Both the position numbers and the translations under genes were made by a program. A stretch of DNA of 60,192 bases from Arsukibacterium sp. (GTDB taxonomy: Bacteria; Pseudomonadota; Gammaproteobacteria; Enterobacterales; Alteromonadaceae): the NCBI RefSeq assembly GCF_018402695.1, contig NZ_JAGYIM010000017.1, forward strand, positions 120,074-180,265, given 5' to 3'. Shown in pieces: positions 39,107-48,320 of the stretch. How positions within the stretch are numbered: the first letter of the stretch is position 1; the number at the start of each line of letters is the position of its first letter. The notes below the pieces were generated by a model. It was given only the letters and a program-made list of their open reading frames with translations. It was not told where the DNA came from and ran no database searches.

Positions 39107-40075
39107 ATGTTATTAAAATCCGTTGAGCATATTTTCTGGCTGGGTCGTTATCTGGAGCGGCTGGACAATACTGCCCGCCTGGTCAATGCCACCAGCCATC
39201 TGCTGATTGACAGCCACAAGGACACCAAATTCAGTTGGCCGGTGCTGCTGGATGTCATGGGCCTGAACAGCGCAGAGGCGCTGGATTCCTATCAACTGCC
39301 GGCCGACGCTAAACCGGAGCAATCCAGTATCGAAAACGCGGTGATGGCGCATTTAATCAGCAACAAAGACAGCACCGTGTCAATTCGCTACACCTGCAGC
39401 CAGTTAAAATTTAATGCCCGCACCATCCGCCAGCTTATTCCGCGGGATATGTGGGAAGAGCTGAATAAACTCGATCTGTTTTTACAGCAGCACTGCCAGC
39501 AGCTGCAAGGCAGGCAGCACCGTTACAACCTGATGACCGAAGTCAGTCGGCGCTGCCAGATGGTGGTTGGGGTGCTGGATGGTGTCATGCTGCGTGGCGA
39601 TGCCTTTGATTTGTTTAACAGTGGCCGATTGCTGGAACGGGCTGATATGACCACCCGGATTATGGACGTGTTGGTACTACAACAACTGCAGCCCACTCAG
39701 ATTAAACGGCCAAAGTTTCGCTGGACCTCAATTCTTAACGCCTTAGGTGGCATCGAGTCTTATCATTATTATGTAGCTGAACAAAGCGGTGATGTTGACG
39801 CCATAGATTATCTGCTGACCTATGCTGATTTTCCGCGATCGATAGCCTACTGTTTGAACCGGGTCGCTGCCTCGGCCAGAGGTTTACCGCACAGCAACGC
39901 TATTTTGCAGCAGGTTCATGCCCTGCAGGCACTGCTGAAAGAGCAGCCGCTGACTGACTTATCAACCGAACAGCTGCATGTATTAATTGATCAGATCCAG
40001 GCCGGCATTATTCACTTGCATCAGGTAATTGTTGAACCTGACAATAGCCAGCAAAGTCAGCAGCTTTCAGCCTGA
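39107..40075 (+). CDS. Alpha-E domain protein
   Basis: A 322-residue all-helical protein of the DUF403 (alpha-E) family: SVEHIFWLGRYLERLDNTARLVN at the N-terminus, DMWEELNKLDLFLQQH, LLERADMTTRIMDVL with the conserved E-R pair, and DFPRSIAYCLNRV. The domain's role is unknown; it nearly always accompanies circularly permuted ATP-grasp proteins, as here, where it is immediately downstream and in the same transcript. Confidence 0.88.
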   Translation: MLLKSVEHIFWLGRYLERLDNTARLVNATSHLLIDSHKDTKFSWPVLLDVMGLNSAEALDSYQLPADAKPEQSSIENAVMAHLISNKDSTVSIRYTCSQLKFNARTIRQLIPRDMWEELNKLDLFLQQHCQQLQGRQHRYNLMTEVSRRCQMVVGVLDGVMLRGDAFDLFNSGRLLERADMTTRIMDVLVLQQLQPTQIKRPKFRWTSILNALGGIESYHYYVAEQSGDVDAIDYLLTYADFPRSIAYCLNRVAASARGLPHSNAILQQVHALQALLKEQPLTDLSTEQLHVLIDQIQAGIIHLHQVIVEPDNSQQSQQLSA

Positions 40076-40097
40076 ACCAGCAAAACACAGGATCCTT

Positions 40098-42563
40098 ATG
40101 TCCCTGAATACCGGGCAACCGGGCTACAGCGAGCAGCAACACTGGCAAACGCTTCCCCAGTGGCAGACCCTGCAACAATGGTGGCACCGGCAGGATGACC
40201 GTCAGCGCAGCCAGTTACACAGCGAACTACAGCACCAGCTGCGGGAAAATGGCGCAGCAGTTGATCCCTGGCATACCTCAGCACGGCAACTTGACCTGTT
40301 ACCCTGGCTGATTGACGATATGCAATGGCAGAAACTCGACGCGGGGCTGGTGCAGCGTCACCGGCTGCTTAACGCCATGCTTGCTGACTTATATGGCCCA
40401 CAACAGTTGTTGCAGCACGGTATTGTCCCAGCCGATGTCATTTATCTGAATGCGGAGTTTCTGCTGCCCTGTGCCAACTTAGCCCAACCCTATCCATGGT
40501 TATCGCTGCTGGCTTGTGATGTCGGCCGTGACAACAATGGCCAGTTCTGCGTCTACAATGATGTCAGCCAGGTGCCGGCCGGCCTGGGCCATGTGCTGGA
40601 ACATCGGCTGGCGTTTAACAACACCACCACTGAGCTGAACAACCAGATAAAGAAAAGCCAGTTAGCTGGTTTTTTCCGGCAATTACAACAATTGTTGCAA
40701 CAACCGGCAGCAGACAGTAACCAGCAACAACTGGCGGCGTTGCTGACTCATCAAAAGCGTGACACTGCCTATTTTGAACATGCATTTTTAGCAAATTATC
40801 TGGATATTGCGCTGGTGCATGGCGCCGATTTAATGTTTAAAAATGGTCAGTTATGGCTGAAAACCTTAAGTGGTTTGCAACCACTGCATAGTATACTGCG
40901 TTATCTGGATGACAACAGCTGTGATCCGCTGGAGCTGGCGCCGGCCAGCAGCGGCTGCGCTGGCTTGCTACAAAGTATCCGGAGTAATCAGCTGTTTTGT
41001 GCCAACCCGCCGGGCACCAGATTACTGGAGTCGGGCGCGCTGCTACCTTTTATGGATAAAGCCTGTCAATTCCTGTTGGCTGAACCGCTGCAACTGGCCA
41101 CAGTCCCCACCCTGTGGTGTGGCGAGCCAGAGGCGCTGGCCTTGGTGCAGCAGCAGCCTGAACGTTATTGTTTGCAGCATTTAACCAGTAACCAGCAGTT
41201 TTTGCCGGCGCTGCTCAGCACTGATCCGCTTAGCGACTTGTGGCAGCAAATTAAGCAACAGCCGCAGGCTTATATTGCCCGCGAAATCTTGCCATTAAGC
41301 CAGTTATCCTGCTGGTCTGCCAACGGCGGCTTGCAGCAGCAGGCCGGCGCCCTACGGCTATTCAGCCTGCAGGATCAGAAAAGTGCTATCCCCGAGGTGT
41401 TGCCCGGCGCGCTGGGACGAACCGACGTTAACCCGCTTATTCTGCAGAGCGGGCTGCGAGAGGGGTTCAATCAGCAATTTAACGCTAAGGATGTCTGGGT
41501 ACTGGCGGAAAAAGCTCACAGCAGCAGCTTATTACAAAGTGCTGGCAACCGGTTTACCTTGTCACGCCAGGCCGGCTTGCTACCCAGCCGGGTGGCAGAT
41601 CACTTATTCTGGTTAGGCCGCTATAATGAACGTTTAAACCTGATTTGCCGGGCATTGCGCGCTGCTTTGCCGCTGTTAAGTGGTGATGATCCTCAGCAGG
41701 GCCAACATGATGCCAGAACCCTGTTACGCTTTTGCCTGCAGGCCAGCGGCGCAACCCCAGCGCCGGATGGTGATTTAAGCCTGTTACTAAACCCGCTGTT
41801 TTCAGCGGATAACCCGCATGGGCTGATGGCCATCTTAAAAAACCTGCTGTTTAACGCCCAGTCGGTTCGCGAATACTTTAGTGAAGACACCTGGTACGTG
41901 CTGGACAGGCTGCAAAGCGCAGTTTATAGCTGGCCGGCACAGCCCGACTGGCAACATCCGGCTGCGTTGCTGCGCAGCATGGACGAGATTATATTACTGC
42001 AAACAGCTATTTACGGTATTAATAACGAAACTATGAGCCGGACCCATAGCTTACGCTTTATGGACCTGGGCCAGCATCTGGAACGGGCACTGCAAACCAG
42101 CGGCCTGCTGCATGCAGTGTTTTGTCAGACCACCCCCGGCGCCAGCCTGCTCGAAGCCCTGTTACGAATGGCTGATACCCTGTTAACGTATCGCCGGCGT
42201 TACCACAGCGCACTGCATCCGGTACCGGTAATGGATTTGTTGTTGCTCGATGACAGCACTCCCCGCTCGGTTGCTTATCAGTGCACAATCTTATTGCATC
42301 AGGTGAAAAAGCTACCGCCCCAGCAATTTTCGGCGGGCGACACAACGCAGCGACCGGGGAATGAAAGTCAGCTGGCCGGCGAATTGCTGGCACTGTTGCA
42401 ACAAACCGACCCACGGCAGTTATTTGATGGTCTGCAGCAGGCACAGCCTGAGCTTAGTCAACTGCTGTTACAATTGCAGTTAAGACTGCGTCAGTTGTCT
42501 GACCGCATTACCCTGTCCTATTTCAGTCATGTCGACTTCCATAACCAGTGGCAACGTTTCTGA
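40098..42563 (+). CDS. Fused ATP-grasp-like / alpha-E protein
   Basis: An 821-residue fusion. Residues about 1-480 resemble the circularly permuted ATP-grasp protein three genes up (LLACDVGRDNNGQFCVYNDVSQVPAG and YFEHAFLANYLDIALV), and about 500-821 an alpha-E domain (SRVADHLFWLGRYNERLN, RTHSLRFMDLGQHLERAL, TPRSVAYQCTILL). Compared with that neighbour, it has SILRYLDD instead of VIYRRVDD and no counterpart of KPANESGGYG or HLDLRPF, so the ATP-binding half may be inactive. The start chosen has AGGATC upstream; the longer reading overlaps the preceding gene. The following gene begins one base after its stop. Confidence 0.83.
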   Translation: MSLNTGQPGYSEQQHWQTLPQWQTLQQWWHRQDDRQRSQLHSELQHQLRENGAAVDPWHTSARQLDLLPWLIDDMQWQKLDAGLVQRHRLLNAMLADLYGPQQLLQHGIVPADVIYLNAEFLLPCANLAQPYPWLSLLACDVGRDNNGQFCVYNDVSQVPAGLGHVLEHRLAFNNTTTELNNQIKKSQLAGFFRQLQQLLQQPAADSNQQQLAALLTHQKRDTAYFEHAFLANYLDIALVHGADLMFKNGQLWLKTLSGLQPLHSILRYLDDNSCDPLELAPASSGCAGLLQSIRSNQLFCANPPGTRLLESGALLPFMDKACQFLLAEPLQLATVPTLWCGEPEALALVQQQPERYCLQHLTSNQQFLPALLSTDPLSDLWQQIKQQPQAYIAREILPLSQLSCWSANGGLQQQAGALRLFSLQDQKSAIPEVLPGALGRTDVNPLILQSGLREGFNQQFNAKDVWVLAEKAHSSSLLQSAGNRFTLSRQAGLLPSRVADHLFWLGRYNERLNLICRALRAALPLLSGDDPQQGQHDARTLLRFCLQASGATPAPDGDLSLLLNPLFSADNPHGLMAILKNLLFNAQSVREYFSEDTWYVLDRLQSAVYSWPAQPDWQHPAALLRSMDEIILLQTAIYGINNETMSRTHSLRFMDLGQHLERALQTSGLLHAVFCQTTPGASLLEALLRMADTLLTYRRRYHSALHPVPVMDLLLLDDSTPRSVAYQCTILLHQVKKLPPQQFSAGDTTQRPGNESQLAGELLALLQQTDPRQLFDGLQQAQPELSQLLLQLQLRLRQLSDRITLSYFSHVDFHNQWQRF

Positions 42564-42564
42564 T

Positions 42565-43446
42565 ATGAAATACAGCTTACGACATCTTACCCAATACAGT
42601 TACCCGCAGCCGGTAGCCAACAGCTATAATCTGGCCTGCGTTACGCCGCGCCAGCTACCCTATCAACAGGTACTGCAAACCCGGCTTGAGGTAATGCCCC
42701 AGCCCTCTGAAATACAGCAGCGGCTCGACTATTTTGGCAATACGCAGCATTTCATCCATCTACAAAGCCCACATGATCAACTTAGTGTCTCTGCTGACAG
42801 TATCGTTACCGTGCAGCCAAGGCATAATGTGCTGAAAATTCAGGATGCGGTCAGTCTAAGTCAGTTGCACAACCATATGGCCGGCGAGCATGACCCAGCT
42901 ACCCTGCAGGCCAGACTTTGCTTACATGCCAGTCAGCTTATCCCGCTGCTCCCCCAAGCCAAAGCATTAATAACGCCGTTACTACGCGAAAACCAGAATG
43001 TGCTGCAGCTGGCGCAGGCATTAAATGGTTTTATCTTTAATGAATTTCAGTACGATCCGGAGTTCAGCACCGTCGTAACGCCACTTCGCGACGTGATCAG
43101 TCATAAGCGTGGCGTTTGTCAGGACTTCGCCCAATTGGCGATAAGCTGTTTGCGGGCTGTCGGTATTCCGGCCCGCTATGTCAGTGGATACCTGGAAACC
43201 CGGCCGCCAGAGGGACAACCGAGACTGGTAGGTGCTGATGCTTCCCATGCCTGGTTCGCCGTATTTGATCCTTCATTAGGCTGGATAGATTTTGATCCGA
43301 CCAATAATCTGCTGGCCGACGAACAACATCTTACCGTGGCATTTGGTCGTGACTATGCAGATGTAGTGCCACTGAAAGGCTTACTGCAGGGCAATGGCGA
43401 GCACACCCTGACAGTAGCCGTCGACGTCGCACCGCTGGCCGATTAG
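42565..43446 (+). CDS. Transglutaminase-like cysteine protease family protein
   Basis: A 293-residue protein with a bacterial transglutaminase N-terminal beta domain (YSLRHLTQYSYPQPVANSYN) and a transglutaminase core carrying the catalytic triad: Cys in RGVCQDFAQLAISCL, His in DASHAWFAVFDP, and Asp in IDFDPTNN. Such proteins usually hydrolyse amide bonds. It closes the ATP-grasp/alpha-E operon, starting one base after the fusion gene stop, which suggests the cluster both makes and trims peptide or isopeptide bonds. The ATG at MKYSLRH is chosen over a reading 12 codons longer inside the previous gene. Confidence 0.9.
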   Translation: MKYSLRHLTQYSYPQPVANSYNLACVTPRQLPYQQVLQTRLEVMPQPSEIQQRLDYFGNTQHFIHLQSPHDQLSVSADSIVTVQPRHNVLKIQDAVSLSQLHNHMAGEHDPATLQARLCLHASQLIPLLPQAKALITPLLRENQNVLQLAQALNGFIFNEFQYDPEFSTVVTPLRDVISHKRGVCQDFAQLAISCLRAVGIPARYVSGYLETRPPEGQPRLVGADASHAWFAVFDPSLGWIDFDPTNNLLADEQHLTVAFGRDYADVVPLKGLLQGNGEHTLTVAVDVAPLAD

Positions 43447-43461
43447 CAAGCGATGGCGCTG

Positions 43462-43635
43462 TTAATGCTTCAGAATGACGTAAAGCGCATGAATAATACC
43501 GGGTATAAAGCCCAGCAGGGTCAGTAAAATACTCAGCCAAAAGTGACCTTTTAAACCGACTTCCAGAAATACCCCGAGTGGCGGCAGAATAATAGCAAAC
43601 AGTATTTTAATAGGGTCAGTTGCGGTAACAGCCAT
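43462..43635 (-). CDS. YqaE/Pmp3 family small membrane protein
   Basis: A 57-residue protein with two membrane helices: ILFAIILPPLGVFLEVGLKG and ILLTLLGFIPGIIHALYVI, the exact Pmp3/YqaE pattern (PPxGVFxxxGxxxxFWxxxLLTxxGxxPGIIHA). Relatives affect membrane potential or salt and cold stress. A good Shine-Dalgarno (AGGAGA) precedes the ATG at MAVTATD; a reading 21 codons longer is unlikely. Convergent with the transglutaminase gene. Confidence 0.9.
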   Translation of the reverse strand: MAVTATDPIKILFAIILPPLGVFLEVGLKGHFWLSILLTLLGFIPGIIHALYVILKH

Positions 43636-43800
43636 AAAAATCTCCTTAGGTTCAGATTGACTCCATTTAACTAAGCAGGAAACATGCCGACCAGGCAATA
43701 AATCACAACTTACTGATATTGTTTAAATTAAGAAGCTAAAAAGCGGGCAGGTATCGGTAAAAATAGCATCAGGTAACTGCCAACCGGTAAAGTTTACCGG

Positions 43801-44628
43801 CTAAGGCGTCGGGTCAGTGTTGGCGGCCCTGCCAGTTAACCAGCGATACCCCAACCAGGCAGCAGCCAGCAGGTATGGCAGGCCGCCGGGAACCCACATC
43901 AGTAAACCGGCCAGTTGCTGGTCTGCTAGCTGATGCTCAGGATAATAAAGAAGGGTGTCAGCAAATGTCAGCAATGCCCCCAGAAAACCGGTATGCATCA
44001 GAGTAAACAAGAGCGCCAGCAAGGCCCAGCTGCGGGTGCGCTCGCTACAATTAAGCACGGCCCACCATAGGATGGCAGCGCTGAAGATAAAACAAAAATG
44101 CTCCACTAAATGCCACCAGGGGTGCTCCAGCGCCAACACATAAAAACGGGGCGTATGCCAGAACCAGACCATAGCCGCATGCAAATAGGCCAGGCGTAGC
44201 GGAAATGCAGTCAGTTGCAGCAGGGGTTGCCATACCAGCCGGCCCCAGTGACCGCTGGCAGCAGCAAATTGCGCTAATGGCATGCTCAATGCCCACATTG
44301 GCGTTATTACTACCATAAACAGCATATGCTGGATCATATGGGCACTGGCACTGGTTTCAGCTAACTCATCCAGCGGCCCGATCACAGCAACTGCGCATAA
44401 CACACAGCTGCTATGGAACAACAGCGCCCGCCACCGTTGCGGCGGCCTTTTTATACTACCGACCAGATAAAACAACCAGAATAATGCCAGCAGTATTACC
44501 GCTACCAACGCGGCCCAGAAAGTCGCACCGTCGCTTTGCAAGGGGTTATGCGCCTGCAATGGCAAGCTGGCACTGCCCAGTAACAACGCAACCAACCTGA
44601 AAACAATGTGCTTCGGGTTCAATTGCAT
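43801..44628 (-). CDS. ctaG: Cytochrome c oxidase assembly protein, CtaG (caa3) type
   Basis: A 275-residue inner-membrane protein with about seven hydrophobic segments and conserved histidines such as AHMIQHMLFMVVITPMWAL, MVWFWHTPRFYVLALEHPWWHLVEHFCF and LMHTGFLGALLTF. This is the caa3_CtaG family, linked to CuB insertion into oxidase in Bacillus; it is unrelated in sequence to Cox11. It is the last gene of the oxidase cluster and overlaps the previous gene by ten bases. Confidence 0.85.
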   Translation of the reverse strand: MQLNPKHIVFRLVALLLGSASLPLQAHNPLQSDGATFWAALVAVILLALFWLFYLVGSIKRPPQRWRALLFHSSCVLCAVAVIGPLDELAETSASAHMIQHMLFMVVITPMWALSMPLAQFAAASGHWGRLVWQPLLQLTAFPLRLAYLHAAMVWFWHTPRFYVLALEHPWWHLVEHFCFIFSAAILWWAVLNCSERTRSWALLALLFTLMHTGFLGALLTFADTLLYYPEHQLADQQLAGLLMWVPGGLPYLLAAAWLGYRWLTGRAANTDPTP

Positions 44629-45023
44629 GGGCTGAGCACCAGAACAGGCAGGCCGCCGGCCAGGGTGGCAACGGCTGCAGCCAGATATAACACTGTGCTG
44701 ACATAGCCGGCAAACTGCGTTACGCCAGCGTCATGATGTTTAGCCCGGCGCTGCCGCAGACAGTAGCGGCCACAGCGCCAGGCCAGCAATAGCAACAACA
44801 CCACAACCAACACCGTTAAGCCAAATAAACCGCCATTCAGCCAGGTAAAGGGGCTGTGCTGAGTAGCCGGTGGGGCAAACCGACACACCACCGATAAACC
44901 ACCATACATGGCAATAAACCAGATGCTCCAGATAGTCAGGCCCACGACCAGCTGAACCGGATGGCCCGGATCTGACCAACGGGCCTTTTGTCTGCGCTGA
45001 GAGCTCATGCCAGTACTTTTCAC
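44619..45023 (-). CDS. Hypothetical membrane protein of oxidase cluster
   Basis: I do not recognise this 134-residue protein as a named subunit. It has a basic N-terminus and three hydrophobic segments (about residues 25-48, 64-85 and 105-130), separated by basic loops (RCGRYCLRQRRAKHH). It starts with a GTG overlapping the oxidase subunit I-III stop (GTGA) and ends inside ctaG, so it is clearly part of the operon. It might be a small accessory or subunit IV-like protein. A start five codons later (MSSQRR) is possible. Confidence 0.65.
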   Translation of the reverse strand: MKSTGMSSQRRQKARWSDPGHPVQLVVGLTIWSIWFIAMYGGLSVVCRFAPPATQHSPFTWLNGGLFGLTVLVVVLLLLLAWRCGRYCLRQRRAKHHDAGVTQFAGYVSTVLYLAAAVATLAGGLPVLVLSPCN

Positions 45024-47551
45024 TTAAGCGCCCCCCAGCCAAGCGGCAACAGAAAGAACAACGCCACACTGAGCCAGTATACCGCCAGATAGTAAAACCA
45101 AAAGGGTTTAACGACCTGCGGTTCATACGGCAAGCTGGCGCTGACATAGCCGCGGGCCACCCGAATTGCCTGCAGCGCTGTCAACACCATGGCCAGCGCG
45201 GCATGGCCTAACAAATATAATAAAATAACCTGTAACACCGCGTCGTGGGCGCTGTTCGAATAATCCAGCGGTGCCATCATAAATAGCGCCAGAACCATAA
45301 TAAAATGCACTACGCCACAAGCAGCGCTAAACCATAACTGGCGCTGCAGCGTGCTATCATTCCCTTCAGCCAGACGCTGACACAAGCGTTGAAACAACCC
45401 CACCGCAATACAAACGGGTATACCGGATAGCAATAACAGCCACAGCGGCAAAGGCCCCTGATCCGGCGCAGACCACTGCGGCGCGGCTGTCCACAAATAA
45501 AACCAGCCAAATAACAGCGACATATACAGGGCACCATTGGCCAGCAGCGTGACTATCATGCCCCAGCGACCGGGGCCGTCAGTGGTGTGCGACTCCGGTA
45601 ATAATGGTTGCTCACTGCTTACCTGAGCTAAGTGCAACGGCGCCGCCGCCGGATGGCCGCCATTCTCCCAACTCCAGCGCAGTAGCAGCACAACGCTAAC
45701 AACAAATGCCAGCAAAGCAAATGGGTACCAGCGGCTGAGCAGGCTGATACAAACCACAGCCAGTGCCAGCGCACTGTATAGCGGCCACCAGGAATTAGCG
45801 GGTAGCTGCAAAATCTTCTGTAATTGGGCACTTACCGGCGAGGTACCATAGGTTTCACGCAGGCCGCTATTGGCATTGGCAAGCCCTTCCCGGCCACTGG
45901 CTATCCGCTGAGCCAGCTGCGGGTCCTGCCACAACGGCTGGCGGCTGCTAACTGTTGGTATGCTGGCAAAATTATACTGAGCCGGTGGCATATCCAGCGC
46001 CCATTCCAGCGTATCGGCTTGCCAGGGGTTGGCGGCAGCGCGTTTGCCAAACCAGAAATGCAGTAATAAATCCAGCAGCACCAGCGCTACGCCAATGGCC
46101 ATGATAAAGCCACCAATCGATGACAATAAATTCAAGCCATCCCAGCCCAGCCCGGTTTCATAAGTGTAAACCCGGCGCGGCATGCCCAGTAAGCCAGTCA
46201 GATGCATTAATAAAAAGGTCAGGTTAAAGCCGCCAAAGGTTAACCAGAAGCCCCAGCGGCCAATCAGCGCTGAGGGCATTTTGCCTGAAACCAGCGGTAA
46301 CCAGTAATAAAGCCCGGCGATTAACGGAAAGAACATGCCACCCACCAATACATAGTGCATGTGGGCCACCACAAAGTGCGTATCATGCACCTGCCAGTTA
46401 AACGGCACCAGCGCCAGCATCACCCCGGTCAGGCCACCACAGACAAAAATCACCAGAAAGCCACTTATCCAGAGCATTGGCAGGCGGAATACCACCTTGC
46501 CCCGCCACAGCGTGGCCAGCCAGGCAAATACCTGGATTGCGGTAGGGATGGCGACTAGCATACTGGCCACCGAGAAAAATGCCTGGGCAAGTTGCGGAAT
46601 ACCGACAGTAAACATATGGTGCACCCACAGCCCGAAGCTGATAAAGCCGGTTAAAATAATAGCGATGACTACCCAGCGATAACCAACGATTGGCCGGCCG
46701 CTGAACACCGGGATCAGGGTCGAGACAATGCCGGCGGCCGGCAGAAAAATTATGTAAACCTCAGGGTGGCCAAATAACCAGAATAAATGCTGCCACAGTA
46801 ACGGATCGCCCCCTGCTGCCACCGTAAAAAATGGCATACCGGCCGCACGCTCCAGCTCCAGCAGAATACTGGCCAGAATGAGTGGTGGAAAGCCAAATAC
46901 AATCATCAGGGCCATCACCAGAATGTACCAACAGAATAAGGGCATCCGGCTCAGGGTCATCCCCGGGGCGCGGCTGCACAAAATAGATACCGTCAGTTCA
47001 ATACCCGCCGCCATCGCCGATATTTCAACAAAGGTAATACCCAGCAACCAGAAATCAGAGCCCGGCCCCGGTGCATAGTCACTGCTGCTGAGTGGCGTAT
47101 ACATAAACCAGCCGGAATCCGGGGCAATACCCAGCAGCAAGCTGGCCATAATAATAATGCCACCAAACAGATAGCAGTAGTAGCCGAGAGCGCTGATCCG
47201 CGGGAATACCAAATCGCGGGCGCCAATCATTTTCGGGATCAGATAAATCGCCAGCCCTTCCAGTACCGGAATGGCAAATAAGAACATCATCACACTACCA
47301 TGCATGGTAAACAGCTGGCTGTAGGTTTCAGCGCTGATGATGTCCTGTTCTGGCAGTGCCAGCTGGGTTCTTAGCAGCATCGCCAGCACGCCGCCCACCA
47401 GGAAAAACAGCATACCGGTAACCATAAAACGCAAACCAATGGTGCCGTGGTTTACTGCTGCCAGACTGCCCCAGCCGGGTAAATTCGCCCAAACCCGGGC
47501 CAACTGTTGCTTAAAAACAGCTGGCGAAACGCCAGACTCGTGCTCAGTCAT
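45020..47551 (-). CDS. ctaD: Cytochrome c oxidase subunit I fused to subunit III
   Basis: An 843-residue A-type heme-copper oxidase. The subunit I part shows QLFTMHGSVMMFLFAIP (heme a His), WLFGHPEVYIIFLPAAGI with the CuB His and cross-linked Tyr and the D-channel Glu, WVHHMFTVGIP (CuB histidines), and HDTHFVVAHMHYVLVGG (heme ligands). From about residue 630 a subunit III-like region follows (GRWGMIVTLLANGALYMSLLFGWFYLW). Fused I-III proteins occur in caa3/SoxM-type enzymes. The start at MTEHESG has GGAGG upstream and overlaps coxB by eight bases; a reading 20 codons longer is rejected. Confidence 0.92.
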   Translation of the reverse strand: MTEHESGVSPAVFKQQLARVWANLPGWGSLAAVNHGTIGLRFMVTGMLFFLVGGVLAMLLRTQLALPEQDIISAETYSQLFTMHGSVMMFLFAIPVLEGLAIYLIPKMIGARDLVFPRISALGYYCYLFGGIIIMASLLLGIAPDSGWFMYTPLSSSDYAPGPGSDFWLLGITFVEISAMAAGIELTVSILCSRAPGMTLSRMPLFCWYILVMALMIVFGFPPLILASILLELERAAGMPFFTVAAGGDPLLWQHLFWLFGHPEVYIIFLPAAGIVSTLIPVFSGRPIVGYRWVVIAIILTGFISFGLWVHHMFTVGIPQLAQAFFSVASMLVAIPTAIQVFAWLATLWRGKVVFRLPMLWISGFLVIFVCGGLTGVMLALVPFNWQVHDTHFVVAHMHYVLVGGMFFPLIAGLYYWLPLVSGKMPSALIGRWGFWLTFGGFNLTFLLMHLTGLLGMPRRVYTYETGLGWDGLNLLSSIGGFIMAIGVALVLLDLLLHFWFGKRAAANPWQADTLEWALDMPPAQYNFASIPTVSSRQPLWQDPQLAQRIASGREGLANANSGLRETYGTSPVSAQLQKILQLPANSWWPLYSALALAVVCISLLSRWYPFALLAFVVSVVLLLRWSWENGGHPAAAPLHLAQVSSEQPLLPESHTTDGPGRWGMIVTLLANGALYMSLLFGWFYLWTAAPQWSAPDQGPLPLWLLLLSGIPVCIAVGLFQRLCQRLAEGNDSTLQRQLWFSAACGVVHFIMVLALFMMAPLDYSNSAHDAVLQVILLYLLGHAALAMVLTALQAIRVARGYVSASLPYEPQVVKPFWFYYLAVYWLSVALFFLLPLGWGALK

Positions 47552-48260
47552 CAGCGTTACCTCCGTCAGCTGCAGCGCCTGCAACAGTTTGCTCCGCCAG
47601 CAACCTGGCAAAATCTTCAGGCTGATGCGCCGTTACGGTAAATTGCATATGCGCATGGCCCAGACCGCAGTATTCAGCGCACTGGCCACGGTATACACCC
47701 GCAGCGGATGCTTCCAGCCGCAGGACATTGGTGCGCCCAGGCAACATGTCCAGTTTTACGCCAAGCCGCGGTACCCAGAACGAATGAATAACATCGGCGC
47801 TGGTTATATGCAGATGCACCACAGTATTAACCGGAATATGCAGCTCATCTGTCAGCTGCCAGTTATAGCCCGGATACTCAACCTGCCAGTACCACTGATG
47901 GCCGGTCACCTTAATCTGGATGGCGTCTTCATCTTCTATCGGCATCATCCGTTGCCCTATCGGTATGCCAATAATTAATAGAATGGTAATGCTGAGCACC
48001 GGCAAGGCCAGTCCGCCCCAGATAATCCAGCCACTGACCCCGGTCACCGGCAGCTCAGGCGCCCGTCGTTTTATCGCGTAGTGCCAGAGCAGCACCACAA
48101 TAAGTAGCACCAGAGAGAAAAAGCCAAACATTAGCCACCACAACAGGGCCACGTCGGCTGCGGCCGGCCCCTGGGGATCCAGGCTGGAATAAGGCCCGCT
48201 GCAGCCGCTGATGGCGGACAACAGGATAACGGGCCAGAACACTGCTACACTTTGCCTCAA
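47544..48260 (-). CDS. coxB: Cytochrome c oxidase subunit II (CuA)
   Basis: A 238-residue oxidase subunit with a lipoprotein-like signal (FWPVILLSAISGC), two membrane helices (LLWWLMFGFFSLVLLIVVLLW and GGLALPVLSITILLIIGI), and a CuA domain: VTGHQWYWQVEYPG, ADVIHSFWVPRLGVKLDMLPG, and the binding loop GQCAEYCGLGHAHM with C-x3-C-x3-H-x2-M. No cytochrome c domain is fused. The start is uncertain: a TTG is chosen because no ATG or GTG lies suitably near the signal peptide, and a far longer reading crosses the divergent DUF2231 gene. First gene of the oxidase operon. Confidence 0.83.
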   Translation of the reverse strand: MRQSVAVFWPVILLSAISGCSGPYSSLDPQGPAAADVALLWWLMFGFFSLVLLIVVLLWHYAIKRRAPELPVTGVSGWIIWGGLALPVLSITILLIIGIPIGQRMMPIEDEDAIQIKVTGHQWYWQVEYPGYNWQLTDELHIPVNTVVHLHITSADVIHSFWVPRLGVKLDMLPGRTNVLRLEASAAGVYRGQCAEYCGLGHAHMQFTVTAHQPEDFARLLAEQTVAGAAADGGNADD

Positions 48261-48320
48261 TATGGCCCGGATGCAGCGCAGTAACGTCGCCGCAGGGCGT
48301 TTAATCTGCAGAGGTAAACC

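Noticed and set aside
40029..40097. Longer start for the ATP-grasp-alpha-E fusion
   Set aside because: It overlaps the alpha-E gene by 47 bases, and a ribosome-binding site precedes the ATG at 40098.
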